Origin: Allotamlana fucoidanivorans | GTDB taxonomy: Bacteria > Bacteroidota > Bacteroidia > Flavobacteriales > Flavobacteriaceae | Assembly (NCBI RefSeq): GCF_045788535.1 | Contig: NZ_CP074074.1 | Location: 1,550,001 to 1,614,000 of the forward strand | Direction of reading: 5' to 3' | Length of the DNA: 64,000 nt | In this document: positions 44,336-51,609 of the stretch, piece by piece | Numbering within the stretch: position 1 is the first letter of the stretch | How the letters are laid out: each line of letters begins with the position of its first letter | Translations under genes and position numbers: made by a program | Notes under the pieces: generated by a model | Told to the model about the DNA's origin: nothing | The model's input: the letters and a program-made list of their open reading frames with translations, nothing else | Databases searched by the model: none

Positions 44336-44590
44336 GTTTTTAGGTTGTTTAAATCACAAAGTTAAGATTTATATTAGGAAAACCACTGAATTAAGAGTTC
44401 TTATAAAGCTGAAATAAATAGAATATTAACCACCTAAAATTCGCTTTGTGTTACCTCAATACTATTTTAAGTCGTTTTAATGGTTGTTTGGTTCAATTCA
44501 CTTATAATCTAACAGATTTCAAAGTTATAGCATACTAAATTTGGGTATCCAAAATCAGGTTTGGTGTTATATAAATTTAAACATAAAAGT
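44336..44590. other. Intergenic region between the HtrA-like gene and the 44-residue gene
   Basis: 255 bp divergent region. Apart from a Bacteroidota -7 element at 44536-44543 and a short hairpin CCAAA...TTTGG near the expected transcript start, I see nothing definite. Confidence 0.5.
44536..44543 (+). promoter_or_regulatory. -7 element of the small 44-residue gene
   Basis: TAAATTTG matches TAnnTTTG, about 48 bp upstream of the ATG at 44591. Confidence 0.5.
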
Positions 44591-44725
44591 ATGAAAGCGA
44601 TAAAAACATTAATAGAAAAACAATTTTCAGTAGATTGGGAACATATTGAAGAATTAGAATTAGATGAGTCAAAAAGAGTATATTCTCAAAATGACTACAA
44701 CGAATTTTCTATGTTATTTATATAG
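44591..44725 (+). CDS. Small protein of 44 residues with its own promoter and terminator
   Basis: ATG to TAG, encoding MKAIKTLIEKQFSVDW... with an acidic centre (EELELDESKR) and hydrophobic end (FSMLFI). No family recognised and no signal peptide; two amphipathic helices are plausible. Support for it being real is positional: a -7 element 48 bp upstream and a 12-bp-stem terminator 18 bp downstream frame it as a monocistronic unit. The alternative is a small RNA with a chance reading frame. Confidence 0.6.
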   Translation: MKAIKTLIEKQFSVDWEHIEELELDESKRVYSQNDYNEFSMLFI

Positions 44726-44743
44726 ATTTAAGTAGCATAGTAC

Positions 44744-44781
44744 AAACTGCCAAAATGATTTTTCGTTTTGGCAGTTTTTTT
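44744..44781 (+). terminator. Terminator after the small 44-residue gene
   Basis: Perfect 12-bp stem (AAACTGCCAAAA at 44744-44755 with 44766-44777), 10-nt loop, followed by a T tract. Confidence 0.9.
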
Positions 44782-44869
44782 ATGCTTGTGTTTTAAGTGT
44801 TTATAGTTTTATATGTTGCTAAATGATGTGAAATTTTGTATTTCAAATAACTGTCAGTGAGTAAAATAG

Positions 44870-44941
44870 ATGCTTCACTGAGCCTTTAGGACGGTTCACC
44901 TAGAAACAGGGCTAGTAGGTTGAAATGAGGCTATACATTTG
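44870..44941 (+). promoter_or_regulatory. Paired LytTR-type direct repeats and promoter of the 169-residue gene
   Basis: ATGCTTCAC (44870-44878) and ACGGTTCAC (44891-44899) are direct repeats 21 bp apart, the spacing (9 + 12) known for LytTR regulators. The -7 element TACATTTG is at 44934-44941, 43 bp after the start of the second repeat. The same arrangement stands before the gene at 47555. The first repeat also overlaps an inverted repeat TCAGTGA...TCACTGA. Confidence 0.6.
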
Positions 44942-44974
44942 TGTCAGAAGTAATAACTAATAAAAATAAATAGT

Positions 44975-45484
44975 ATGAAAAAAATGTTCAAAACAGGAGT
45001 TAGTTTATTGGTAGTTTTAGTATTGACAAGTACTACACTAAGCGCAAATAACAAATTTGATAAACCAGAATCTAAAGTGTTACCAGTTAGTGATATTAAG
45101 GTATATGAATTAGATGAAGAGGTGAATTTAGGGTTTGATACTACGGCATATTTACCTTCGGAGTTTAATTATTTTGAGGGGTTAAATCAGCATGAAATCA
45201 ATCAAGCTGCAAATGCTATTCTTTTTGATTGGGAAGATATGTCCACGCATGCTTTAGAAGTTGATGATATTGAGGTGTATGAGGTTGAAGAGGTTTCAGA
45301 ATTAGAGTTTGATACTTTAGAATATTTACCGGCAGACTTTAATTATTTTGAGGGTCTGAGCAAGGATGAAGAATTAGAAATAGAGGGCAGTTTGATTTAT
45401 GAAATGGTTTTTGGAGAAGACCCTATAGCAACTGTTGAAGAAGTAGAACAGATAGGTTTTTATAGAGCTAAACATTCTATGTAA
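44975..45484 (+). CDS. Secreted acidic protein with internal duplication (unknown function)
   Basis: 169 residues with signal peptide (KTGVSLLVVLVLTSTTLSA). The mature part contains two copies of a ~30-residue unit: DIKVYELDEEVNLGFDTT ... YLPSEFNYFEGL (about 42-72) and DIEVYEVEEVSELEFDTL ... YLPADFNYFEGL (about 104-134). It is strongly acidic with no cysteines. No family recognised. Expected in periplasm or outside. It lies just upstream of a LytS/LytTR system, ends at a terminator, and its promoter has the paired repeats, so it is a likely target of that system. Confidence 0.8.
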   Translation: MKKMFKTGVSLLVVLVLTSTTLSANNKFDKPESKVLPVSDIKVYELDEEVNLGFDTTAYLPSEFNYFEGLNQHEINQAANAILFDWEDMSTHALEVDDIEVYEVEEVSELEFDTLEYLPADFNYFEGLSKDEELEIEGSLIYEMVFGEDPIATVEEVEQIGFYRAKHSM

Positions 45485-45527
45485 GGTATCCCAGCCCCTT
45501 GTGATGATTAATAGCAAGCTTTGAATT

Positions 45528-45567
45528 GAGACTATCTTCTAGGGGCGAGATAGTCTCTTTTCGTTTT
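45528..45567 (+). terminator. Terminator after the 169-residue gene
   Basis: GAGACTATC (45528-45536) pairs perfectly with 45549-45557, followed by TTTTCGTTTT. The loop sequence AGGGGC is complementary to GCCCCT at 45494-45499, so an alternative fold exists. The kinase gene begins at the next bases, so its expression depends on read-through or a promoter not seen. Confidence 0.75.
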
Positions 45568-45568
45568 A

Positions 45569-46657
45569 ATGAATAATCGTTTTAAAATTGTAACTTTGGT
45601 TTTTTCGTGTTTAAATAAGTATACTATTATTTTGAAGTTTAAAAAAGCCAAACAATACTTGCTTATTGGTATTGCCGTACTAATATCTTTTCTTATCAAT
45701 TTGCCTAGGTTTTTGGGATCGTACGAGGTTATTGAGAGGTTGTCAAATCCCTTTTCGGAGGTTACCGTTAAAGATATTATTTTAAGAACACTTTTTTTAA
45801 TTCTATATACTTGGTTTATACTTCAAGTTAATGCAAACTGGAAATTACTCTATTCAAAAATTAATGTATATCTCAAAAACATAATTTGGGTTTTTTCAAA
45901 CGTTTTTATCTACCTTATTGGGGTTTATTTGTTAATTTATTTTAGAGCTACCTTTACAGGCGAGTATTTAAGTGAACTAAATATAACCTTGATTTATATT
46001 GTTTATGCCGTTATCACCTTACTGGGTATATTTATAGCTAGAATTATACGGTATCAAATGGAGCATCAAGGTTACTTGGCCGAAAAAGAAATACTAAAAC
46101 AGCAAAGTTTACGAAATGAATTAGATGCACTTAAAAATCAAATTAATCCTCATTTTTTATTCAATTCTTTAAATTCTTTAAATTCTTTAATAAGAGAAAA
46201 TAAACAGGCTACAACCTTTGTGAATAAATTATCTTTTCTGTATCGCTATATTTTACAGAGTGAGAGTGGCCAGTTAGCAACTTTAAAAGAAGAATTGAAG
46301 TTTTTAGAAAGCTATATCTACCTCATAAAAACACGATATAGAAACAGATTTGATATTGATATAACACTCAATGAGTCGGTGATGGAGAAAAAGATAGCTA
46401 CCTTGGCTTTGCAATTACTTGTTGAAAACGCTATAAAGCACAATGAGATTTCAGAAACAAATCCATTATTAGTGAAGGTGTATGCAAAAGATGATTATAT
46501 TGTTGTTGAGAATACAGTAAGACCCAGAACAACGTTTGTTGATAGCACAGGTAATGGCCTGCCTAATTTAGATAAACGCTACCAGATTCTGTTCAAAGAA
46601 AATATTGTTGTAAGCCACGAAAACCAAACATTTAAAGTGAAACTACCTCTAAAATAA
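45569..46657 (+). CDS. LytS/YehU-type sensor histidine kinase
   Basis: 362 residues. Four membrane segments occupy residues about 28-160 (GIAVLISFLINLPRFL, LFLILYTWFILQ, FIYLIGVYLLIYF, LIYIVYAVITLLGIFIA). A coiled linker leads to the His_kinase box NQINPHFLFNSL with phospho-acceptor H195, and the C-terminal ATPase part has LLVENAIKHN (N box) and GNGLPNLDKRY (G box). Three perfect 9-bp tandem units at 46163-46189 encode NSL NSL NSL directly after the His box. The partner LytTR regulator begins 5 bp downstream. No extracellular sensor domain: signal sensing within the membrane is likely. Confidence 0.93.
   Translation: MNNRFKIVTLVFSCLNKYTIILKFKKAKQYLLIGIAVLISFLINLPRFLGSYEVIERLSNPFSEVTVKDIILRTLFLILYTWFILQVNANWKLLYSKINVYLKNIIWVFSNVFIYLIGVYLLIYFRATFTGEYLSELNITLIYIVYAVITLLGIFIARIIRYQMEHQGYLAEKEILKQQSLRNELDALKNQINPHFLFNSLNSLNSLIRENKQATTFVNKLSFLYRYILQSESGQLATLKEELKFLESYIYLIKTRYRNRFDIDITLNESVMEKKIATLALQLLVENAIKHNEISETNPLLVKVYAKDDYIVVENTVRPRTTFVDSTGNGLPNLDKRYQILFKENIVVSHENQTFKVKLPLK
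46163..46189 (+). repeat. In-frame tandem 9-bp repeat in the kinase gene
   Basis: AATTCTTTA is repeated three times without mismatch, encoding Asn-Ser-Leu each time, immediately behind the phospho-acceptor motif. Confidence 0.9.
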
Positions 46658-46662
46658 ATTAT

Positions 46663-47427
46663 ATGAAAGTTGTTATTGTTGAAGATGAGATTGCTGCTAG
46701 TGAAAATCTTACGTATCTCATAAATAGTATTGACTCAAATATTGAGATTGTCAAGGTTTTAGATTCTGTAAAAGCGTCTGTTGCATTTTTTGCAACCAAA
46801 CCTCAGGTAGATTTGGTATTTATGGATATTCATTTGGCCGATGGTATTTCTTTTGAAATTTTTGATCAAATAACATTAAACCTTCCAGTGGTATTTACAA
46901 CGGCTTATGACCAATATGCTATGAAAGCTTTTAAGGTAAATAGTATTGATTATTTACTCAAACCTATAAGTGAAGAAGATCTTAGCGAGGCTATAAATCA
47001 GTTCAAAGCTCAACAAAAACAAGAAGCTACACTTGATGAAAGCCAGATAAGGGGTATCATGCAATTAATTCAATCAAAAAATAAAACATACAAGTCTACT
47101 TATTTAGTGCATCATCGTGATGAATTAGTTCCCTTAAAAACAGAAGATATAGCTTATTTTTATATTGAAACAGGTATTGTAAAAGCCGTTACCAACACCA
47201 ATAAACCTTATATTATCGACAAAAAGCTTGAGGATATTGAAAACGAACTGGATCCCGAGTATTTTCATAGAATCAATAGGCAATTTGTAGTTAATAAAAA
47301 TGCTGTAGTAAATATTAAATTTTATTTTAATGGTAAACTTATTTTAAATGTAAATCCATCATTTAAGGAACGCATAGTGGTAAGTAAAGCTAAGGCATCA
47401 GAGGTTAAAAACTGGATGAATATGTAA
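46663..47427 (+). CDS. LytTR-family response regulator
   Basis: 254 residues. Receiver domain 1-120 with acidic pair E8/D9, phospho-acceptor D55 (LVFMDIHLADG), TTAYDQYAMKAF and the Lys in YLLKPI. The LytTR DNA-binding domain covers about 150-252 (YLVHHRDELVPLKTEDIAYF, YIIDKKLEDIE, FHRINRQFVVN). LytTR domains bind paired 9-bp repeats spaced by about 12 bp. It is cotranscribed with the kinase; the two flanking secreted-protein promoters carry matching repeat pairs and are the best target candidates. Confidence 0.94.
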   Translation: MKVVIVEDEIAASENLTYLINSIDSNIEIVKVLDSVKASVAFFATKPQVDLVFMDIHLADGISFEIFDQITLNLPVVFTTAYDQYAMKAFKVNSIDYLLKPISEEDLSEAINQFKAQQKQEATLDESQIRGIMQLIQSKNKTYKSTYLVHHRDELVPLKTEDIAYFYIETGIVKAVTNTNKPYIIDKKLEDIENELDPEYFHRINRQFVVNKNAVVNIKFYFNGKLILNVNPSFKERIVVSKAKASEVKNWMNM

Positions 47428-47454
47428 GTTGTAAAACTTCAGGAGAAATTAAGA

Positions 47455-47525
47455 ACGGTTCACTAATCTATTTAGGCGGTTGGATTTCTATTTTGTTTTA
47501 TTTTAAGTGATGCACAGTAATTTTG
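47455..47525 (+). promoter_or_regulatory. Paired LytTR-type direct repeats and promoter of the 140-residue gene
   Basis: ACGGTTCAC (47455-47463) and GCGGTTGGA (47476-47484) have their GGTT cores 21 bp apart. The -7 element TAATTTTG lies at 47518-47525, 42 bp after the start of the second repeat, almost exactly as at 44891/44934. The 9-mer ACGGTTCAC is identical in both promoters. Confidence 0.6.
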
Positions 47526-47554
47526 GTGTATAATAACAAACAAAACAAAAAACA

Positions 47555-47977
47555 ATGCAAACTTTAAAAACACTTAACGTATTAATCTTATTGTTAGCTA
47601 CTTCATTTATTAGTGCTCAAAATTTAACCCCAAAACAACAGGAAAGACAAGAAAACAAAGTGTATTTTCTGACTCCTGAGGAACGAGATGAGATTCAATT
47701 ATGGTTTTATCAGGCCAAACAAAAAATGAATATTGATGCCGATACTTTAGCCGAATATGAGGCCATAGTGAATATGTACACGTCAAAGATGGGGCGTTTA
47801 AATGATAAAGATGTTAATTATTCAAATGACGAAATGCAAGAAGCATTTGAAAATTACATAGAAAGGTTAAACGCGAGTGCTAAAGAGTTACTTAATGATG
47901 AGCAGTATAGCTTGCACGAAAATAATGCTAAGGTATATAAAAGTTATATACTCCTTCGATTAAATAAAGATGCCTAA
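47555..47977 (+). CDS. Small secreted helical protein (unknown function)
   Basis: 140 residues with signal peptide (NVLILLLATSFISAQ). The mature part is helical, rich in Gln, Glu, Asn and Tyr (TPKQQERQENKVYFLTPEER, DEMQEAFENYIERLN), without cysteines or known motif. Likely periplasmic. It follows the LytTR regulator by 127 bp with its own promoter and is a probable target of it. Confidence 0.75.
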   Translation: MQTLKTLNVLILLLATSFISAQNLTPKQQERQENKVYFLTPEERDEIQLWFYQAKQKMNIDADTLAEYEAIVNMYTSKMGRLNDKDVNYSNDEMQEAFENYIERLNASAKELLNDEQYSLHENNAKVYKSYILLRLNKDA

Positions 47978-48021
47978 AAAAACTACTTTAAATCATGGGA
48001 ATACCTTTAAACTGGCTATAT

Positions 48022-48825
48022 TTAATCAAGTTTAAAGGTATAGAGCTTACCCCCATTGCTTTTATTTTTTTCATCGGTAATGTAAACCGTTGATTGGTTT
48101 TTAAACGTGATGCCCTCCTTTTGCGAATCATGCTTAAAAGGCATTTCAGAGATATCACCTTGAAAAACATCATCCGACTCGAAATGGGTGATTTTCCAAA
48201 GTTTATCGTGATTTAAAAGTACTATAGTTTTGCTATCGGCACTAATATCAGCCGATGTAATTCTATTATGCTTACCTTTTAAGTTAAATTCGGTAACCAG
48301 TTCTGCGGTATGTTTTCCTATGGTATTAGGAATTTTAACAAGAATGCTTGTTTTGTATTCCTTACTAAACACATAGAAATGGTTCTTGTAAAGAAAAAAA
48401 GCCTCAAAATCTTTTGATTTTATTTCTTTTGGAAGGACAAAGTCTATGCGCTCTGCGGTAGTGTTTTTCTTTTTTAAATCTGATATTTTATAAATAGTAA
48501 ATATATCTCGGTTTTTACTGTTATTACCAAAGTCGCCAATGTATAAATTGCCTGCAGCATCTGAGGTTAAATCTTCCCAATCTTCATTAGTAGCATTACT
48601 AATATTAATGTTTTTTATTATTTCTCCTTGCGTGTTAATACCGTAAACATTGTTTTTATTACCATTGTCTTCAATAGTCCAAAGTAAATCAGAATTTGGT
48701 ACTTTTTCAATAGCAGAAGCCTCTTTTAAGCTAGAAGGTAAATGTGCTACGAGGTCTAGCTTTCCTGTATGGCAAGCTTGTAATATAAAGGATAAAACCA
48801 GTAGTTTTTGAATTTGGTATAGCAT
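48022..48825 (-). CDS. Lipoprotein with beta-propeller-like repeats (SdiA-regulated/NHL-type appearance)
   Basis: 267 residues. Lipobox ILQAC. The mature protein has repeated strands typical of six-bladed propellers: ASAIEKVPNSDLLWTIEDNG, NVYGINTQGEIIKNINI, DWEDLTSDAAGNLYIGDFGNN, ITSADISADSKTIVLLNHDKLW, KEGITFKNQSTVYITDEKN. No catalytic residues stand out. It is probably an outer-membrane or periplasmic binding protein. The gene stands alone, convergent with the 140-residue gene and divergent from the IS30 element inserted about 70 bp upstream of its start. Confidence 0.75.
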   Translation of the reverse strand: MLYQIQKLLVLSFILQACHTGKLDLVAHLPSSLKEASAIEKVPNSDLLWTIEDNGNKNNVYGINTQGEIIKNINISNATNEDWEDLTSDAAGNLYIGDFGNNSKNRDIFTIYKISDLKKKNTTAERIDFVLPKEIKSKDFEAFFLYKNHFYVFSKEYKTSILVKIPNTIGKHTAELVTEFNLKGKHNRITSADISADSKTIVLLNHDKLWKITHFESDDVFQGDISEMPFKHDSQKEGITFKNQSTVYITDEKNKSNGGKLYTFKLD

Positions 48826-48892
48826 ATTTTTCTTTTGATTTCAAAATAATAAGTTTATTTGCTATTCAAAAATTTAATATCTTAAACTATTT

Positions 48893-48918
48893 CTAAGTTC
48901 AATTAATAAGTGCAACAC
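48893..48918 (+). repeat. Left terminal inverted repeat of the IS30-family element
   Basis: Contains AGTTCAATTAATAAGTGCAA followed by CAC; 20 of the inner 23 positions match the right end. Confidence 0.85.
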
Positions 48919-48926
48919 GAATATTT

Positions 48927-48956
48927 AAAATAGATGGGGCTAGCCCCATCTATTTT
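48927..48956. terminator. Perfect 30-bp palindrome between IS left end and transposase
   Basis: Fifteen bases and their exact complement without spacer, with a GGGGCTAGCCCC core and A/T-rich ends ending in TATTTT. In RNA it would form a strong hairpin before the transposase start (48983), well placed to stop transcription entering from outside the element. Confidence 0.7.
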
Positions 48957-48982
48957 AGGCTCAATATTTATATTCGTTTTGG

Positions 48983-49990
48983 ATGAAACATTATAAACAA
49001 TTGACCTTACCACAAAGGTATCAAATCTCTGCGTTATTAGATGCAGGAATAAGTATTACTCAAATAGCTAAAACAATAGGTTTTAATAAGAGTAGTATAT
49101 CACGAGAATTAAAGAGGAATACACCAAGTAGAGGCCGAACATCTGGTAAATACTTGCCAGAACACGCCCATCAAAAGACAAATGACAGGCATTGTACCAA
49201 AACAAAGTCTATAGCGTTGACAGATCAGCTTAAAGAACGTATTGCTGGATTAATGGAATATGAGAAATGGAGCCCAGAACTCATAGCTAAAAGACTTGCT
49301 AAAGAAGCTGAAACCTGCGTGAGTCACGAGACTATTTATAAATGGATATGGACTGCAAAACATAGCAATCATAGAAAACACAAACGCTACAAGAACCTTT
49401 ACAAACACCTACGCCATACAGGTAGAAGGCAAAAAAGGAACAATGTAAAGGATAAACGAGGTGCAATAACAGGGCGCGTAGGCATAGATAAACGTCCCCA
49501 GGTCGTAAACCAACGTTCTCGCATTGGAGATATAGAAGTAGATTTAATGATGGGAAGCAACCACAAATCAGCGTTATTAGTAATGACAGATAGAACAACA
49601 TTGATAACTATGATAGAAAAACTGGGTAGTAAAAATGCAGATGAAGTCTATCAAAAAATGAGTAAAAGACTCACAAACTTTAACTCATCTTGGATAAAGA
49701 CCATAACTTTTGATAATGGAAAAGAATTTGCACAACACAATAAAATAGCGAAAGACTTAAATGTAAAAACATACTTTACAAGACCATATACCTCTCAGGA
49801 TAAAGGAACAGTAGAAAATAGAATAGGCGTTATAAGAAGGTTTTTTCCAAAGAAAACAGACCTTAGAGAAGTATCAATCAAAAGAATAAAAGAAGTTGAA
49901 AAATTACTAAATTACAGACCTATTAGAAAGTTTAATTATAATAACCCTATTGAAGTCCTAAATAATAAGTGTGTTGCACTTATGGGTTGA
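48983..49990 (+). CDS. IS30-family transposase
   Basis: 335 residues. N-terminal helix-turn-helix LTLPQRYQISALLDAG, TQIAKTIGFNKSSISREL; a second region with WSPELIAKRL and HETIYKWIW; the DDE catalytic core with GDIEVDLMMG (first Asp), ITFDNGKEFAQH (second Asp), and TSQDKGTVENRIGVIRRFFPK (Glu). All three acidic residues are present and the frame is intact, so the element may be active. It ends inside the right inverted repeat. Confidence 0.95.
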   Translation: MKHYKQLTLPQRYQISALLDAGISITQIAKTIGFNKSSISRELKRNTPSRGRTSGKYLPEHAHQKTNDRHCTKTKSIALTDQLKERIAGLMEYEKWSPELIAKRLAKEAETCVSHETIYKWIWTAKHSNHRKHKRYKNLYKHLRHTGRRQKRNNVKDKRGAITGRVGIDKRPQVVNQRSRIGDIEVDLMMGSNHKSALLVMTDRTTLITMIEKLGSKNADEVYQKMSKRLTNFNSSWIKTITFDNGKEFAQHNKIAKDLNVKTYFTRPYTSQDKGTVENRIGVIRRFFPKKTDLREVSIKRIKEVEKLLNYRPIRKFNYNNPIEVLNNKCVALMG

Positions 49991-49996
49991 ACTCAG
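49971..49996 (-). repeat. Right terminal inverted repeat of the IS30-family element
   Basis: Reverse complement reads CTGAGTTCAACCCATAAGTG then CAACAC, matching the left end. The transposase stop codon lies within it. Confidence 0.85.
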
Positions 49997-50056
49997 CATT
50001 TATAAATGATACTTAAAACCTTCTTTATTTTAATAGTTTTAAACAAAAAATAAGAT

Positions 50057-50920
50057 ATGACTACAGTTGACGACCTGATCAATGTGCTGGTACTAGAAAA
50101 AATAAATGATCACGAATTTAACGGCATAAGTAAAAGTGTAGGGAGTCCAATTGTGTTTGGTGGTCAGGTTTTAGCCCAGGCTTTAAATGCAGCATGTAGA
50201 ACCATTACTAATAACAGAGTATTGCATTCTATGCATGCTTATTTTCTTGAGGCGGGTAGTTTAAGTTATCCTATAACTTATCAAGTGAGTATTGTGCGCG
50301 ATGGTGGGAGTTTTTCGGTAAGGCGAGTAACCGCCCATCAAAAAGGGAATACTATTTTTATATTGTCGGCTTCCTTTCATAAAAATGAAGAGGGTTATAA
50401 CCATCAAATAGAAATGAAAACGAACCTGAAGCAACCCGAAGATTTGTTGAGTTGGACAGATATTTTACATCAGTTTGGTGATTTTTTGCCCAAAAGTTTA
50501 AAAGCTTTTTTTGAAATAGATCGCCCTATAGAATTTAAGCCTCAACAGTTGATAAACCCGTTAGAACCTAAAGACTTGCCACCGTATCTTGATGTGTGGT
50601 TTAAACTAAAGGGAAATACTAACAATCTGGATTTGGCAACAAAACAACAAATTCTTACATATATTTCAGACTATAATATACTAATTTCAACCATGAATCC
50701 ACATGCCAGCAAAGCACACTGGGGAAATACACAAACCGCTAGTTTAGATCATTCTATGTGGTATTTTAGAGATTTTGAGTTTGATGATTGGATGCTGTTT
50801 TCCATTGAGTCACCTAGCGCTTCAAAAGCCAGAGGTTTTACCAGAGGTAATATATTTACTAGAGCAGGTAAGCTAGTGGCATCCGTGGCTCAGGAAGGCT
50901 TAATTCGCCCCATAAAATAA
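50057..50920 (+). CDS. tesB: Acyl-CoA thioesterase II (TesB)
   Basis: 287 residues forming a double hot-dog fold: first half with FGGQVLAQALNAACRT and LHSMHAYFLEAGS, second half with HWGNTQTASLDHSMWYFRDF and GFTRGNIFTRAGKLVASVAQEGL, which includes the conserved Asp/Thr/Gln active-site positions. It hydrolyses medium- and long-chain acyl-CoA in the cytosol. It is the first of a head-to-tail run: the next gene overlaps by 1 bp, then further short overlaps link the glycerophosphodiesterase and flavoprotein. Confidence 0.94.
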   Translation: MTTVDDLINVLVLEKINDHEFNGISKSVGSPIVFGGQVLAQALNAACRTITNNRVLHSMHAYFLEAGSLSYPITYQVSIVRDGGSFSVRRVTAHQKGNTIFILSASFHKNEEGYNHQIEMKTNLKQPEDLLSWTDILHQFGDFLPKSLKAFFEIDRPIEFKPQQLINPLEPKDLPPYLDVWFKLKGNTNNLDLATKQQILTYISDYNILISTMNPHASKAHWGNTQTASLDHSMWYFRDFEFDDWMLFSIESPSASKARGFTRGNIFTRAGKLVASVAQEGLIRPIK

Positions 50921-51609
50921 TGACACAAAAGTATTTAAAAATAGGACATAGAGGAGCCAAAGGGCATCTCGCTGAAAATACCATAGAGTCTATTACAAAG
51001 GCTTTAGAATATCATGTTGATGGTATTGAGATTGATGTGCATAGATGTGCTACAGGAGAGTTGGTGGTGTTCCATGATTTTACCTTAGATAGAATGACCA
51101 ACGGAACGGGTGAAATGGCAGCGCATAGTTTTGAAGCTTTAAGAAAACTTAAGATAGATACCTATTATCAGATTCCAACACTTGAAGAAGTTTTAAATTT
51201 GCTTTGTAACTCGTGCCTGTTAAATATAGAATTAAAAGGGAAAAACACAGCAGAAGGAACTGTACAAATAATTAAAGATGCTGTCAAAGGGAAAAAGTGG
51301 TCTTATAATAACATAATTGTATCCAGCTTTCAACATCATGAGCTGGAACATGTTTTTAAGCATGACAAAAATATTCTATTGGGGGTATTAACAAAGGCGA
51401 ATATGGATGAAGCCTTGGAGTTTGCAAAAACAGTTAATGCGGTGGCCATTCACCCTAATGTTGCCTTAGTCACGCGGTCTAATGTAAAGCGAGTTCAAGA
51501 ATTGGGCTATTCAGTTAATGTTTGGACAGCGAATGAAAAAGCAACCATTGAACGTATGAAAAAATATGGGGTGGATGGTATTATTTCTGATTACCCCGAT
51601 AGATTATGA
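50920..51609 (+). CDS. Glycerophosphodiester phosphodiesterase (UgpQ-like, cytosolic)
   Basis: 229 residues with no signal peptide. GHRGAKGHLAENTIES holds the first His-Arg-Gly-Ala motif and the Glu; DGIEIDVHR the metal-binding Glu/Asp; VVFHDFTLDRMTNGTG the second His. LLNIELKGK and SVNVWTANEKATIERM...GVDGIISDYP close the TIM barrel. It splits glycerophosphodiesters from phospholipid turnover to glycerol-3-phosphate. Its stop overlaps the next start by 4 bp. Confidence 0.94.
   Translation: MTQKYLKIGHRGAKGHLAENTIESITKALEYHVDGIEIDVHRCATGELVVFHDFTLDRMTNGTGEMAAHSFEALRKLKIDTYYQIPTLEEVLNLLCNSCLLNIELKGKNTAEGTVQIIKDAVKGKKWSYNNIIVSSFQHHELEHVFKHDKNILLGVLTKANMDEALEFAKTVNAVAIHPNVALVTRSNVKRVQELGYSVNVWTANEKATIERMKKYGVDGIISDYPDRL

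Larger units (their letters stand above)
48893..49996 (+). mobile_element. Complete IS30-family insertion sequence
   Basis: About 1.1 kb, bounded by imperfect terminal inverted repeats of about 26 bp (48893-48918 and 49971-49996) sharing AGTTCAA and ATAAGTGCAACAC with only a few mismatches. It encloses one intact transposase. A target-site duplication is not clear to me. It lies between a lipoprotein gene and tesB and does not visibly break a gene. Confidence 0.88.
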
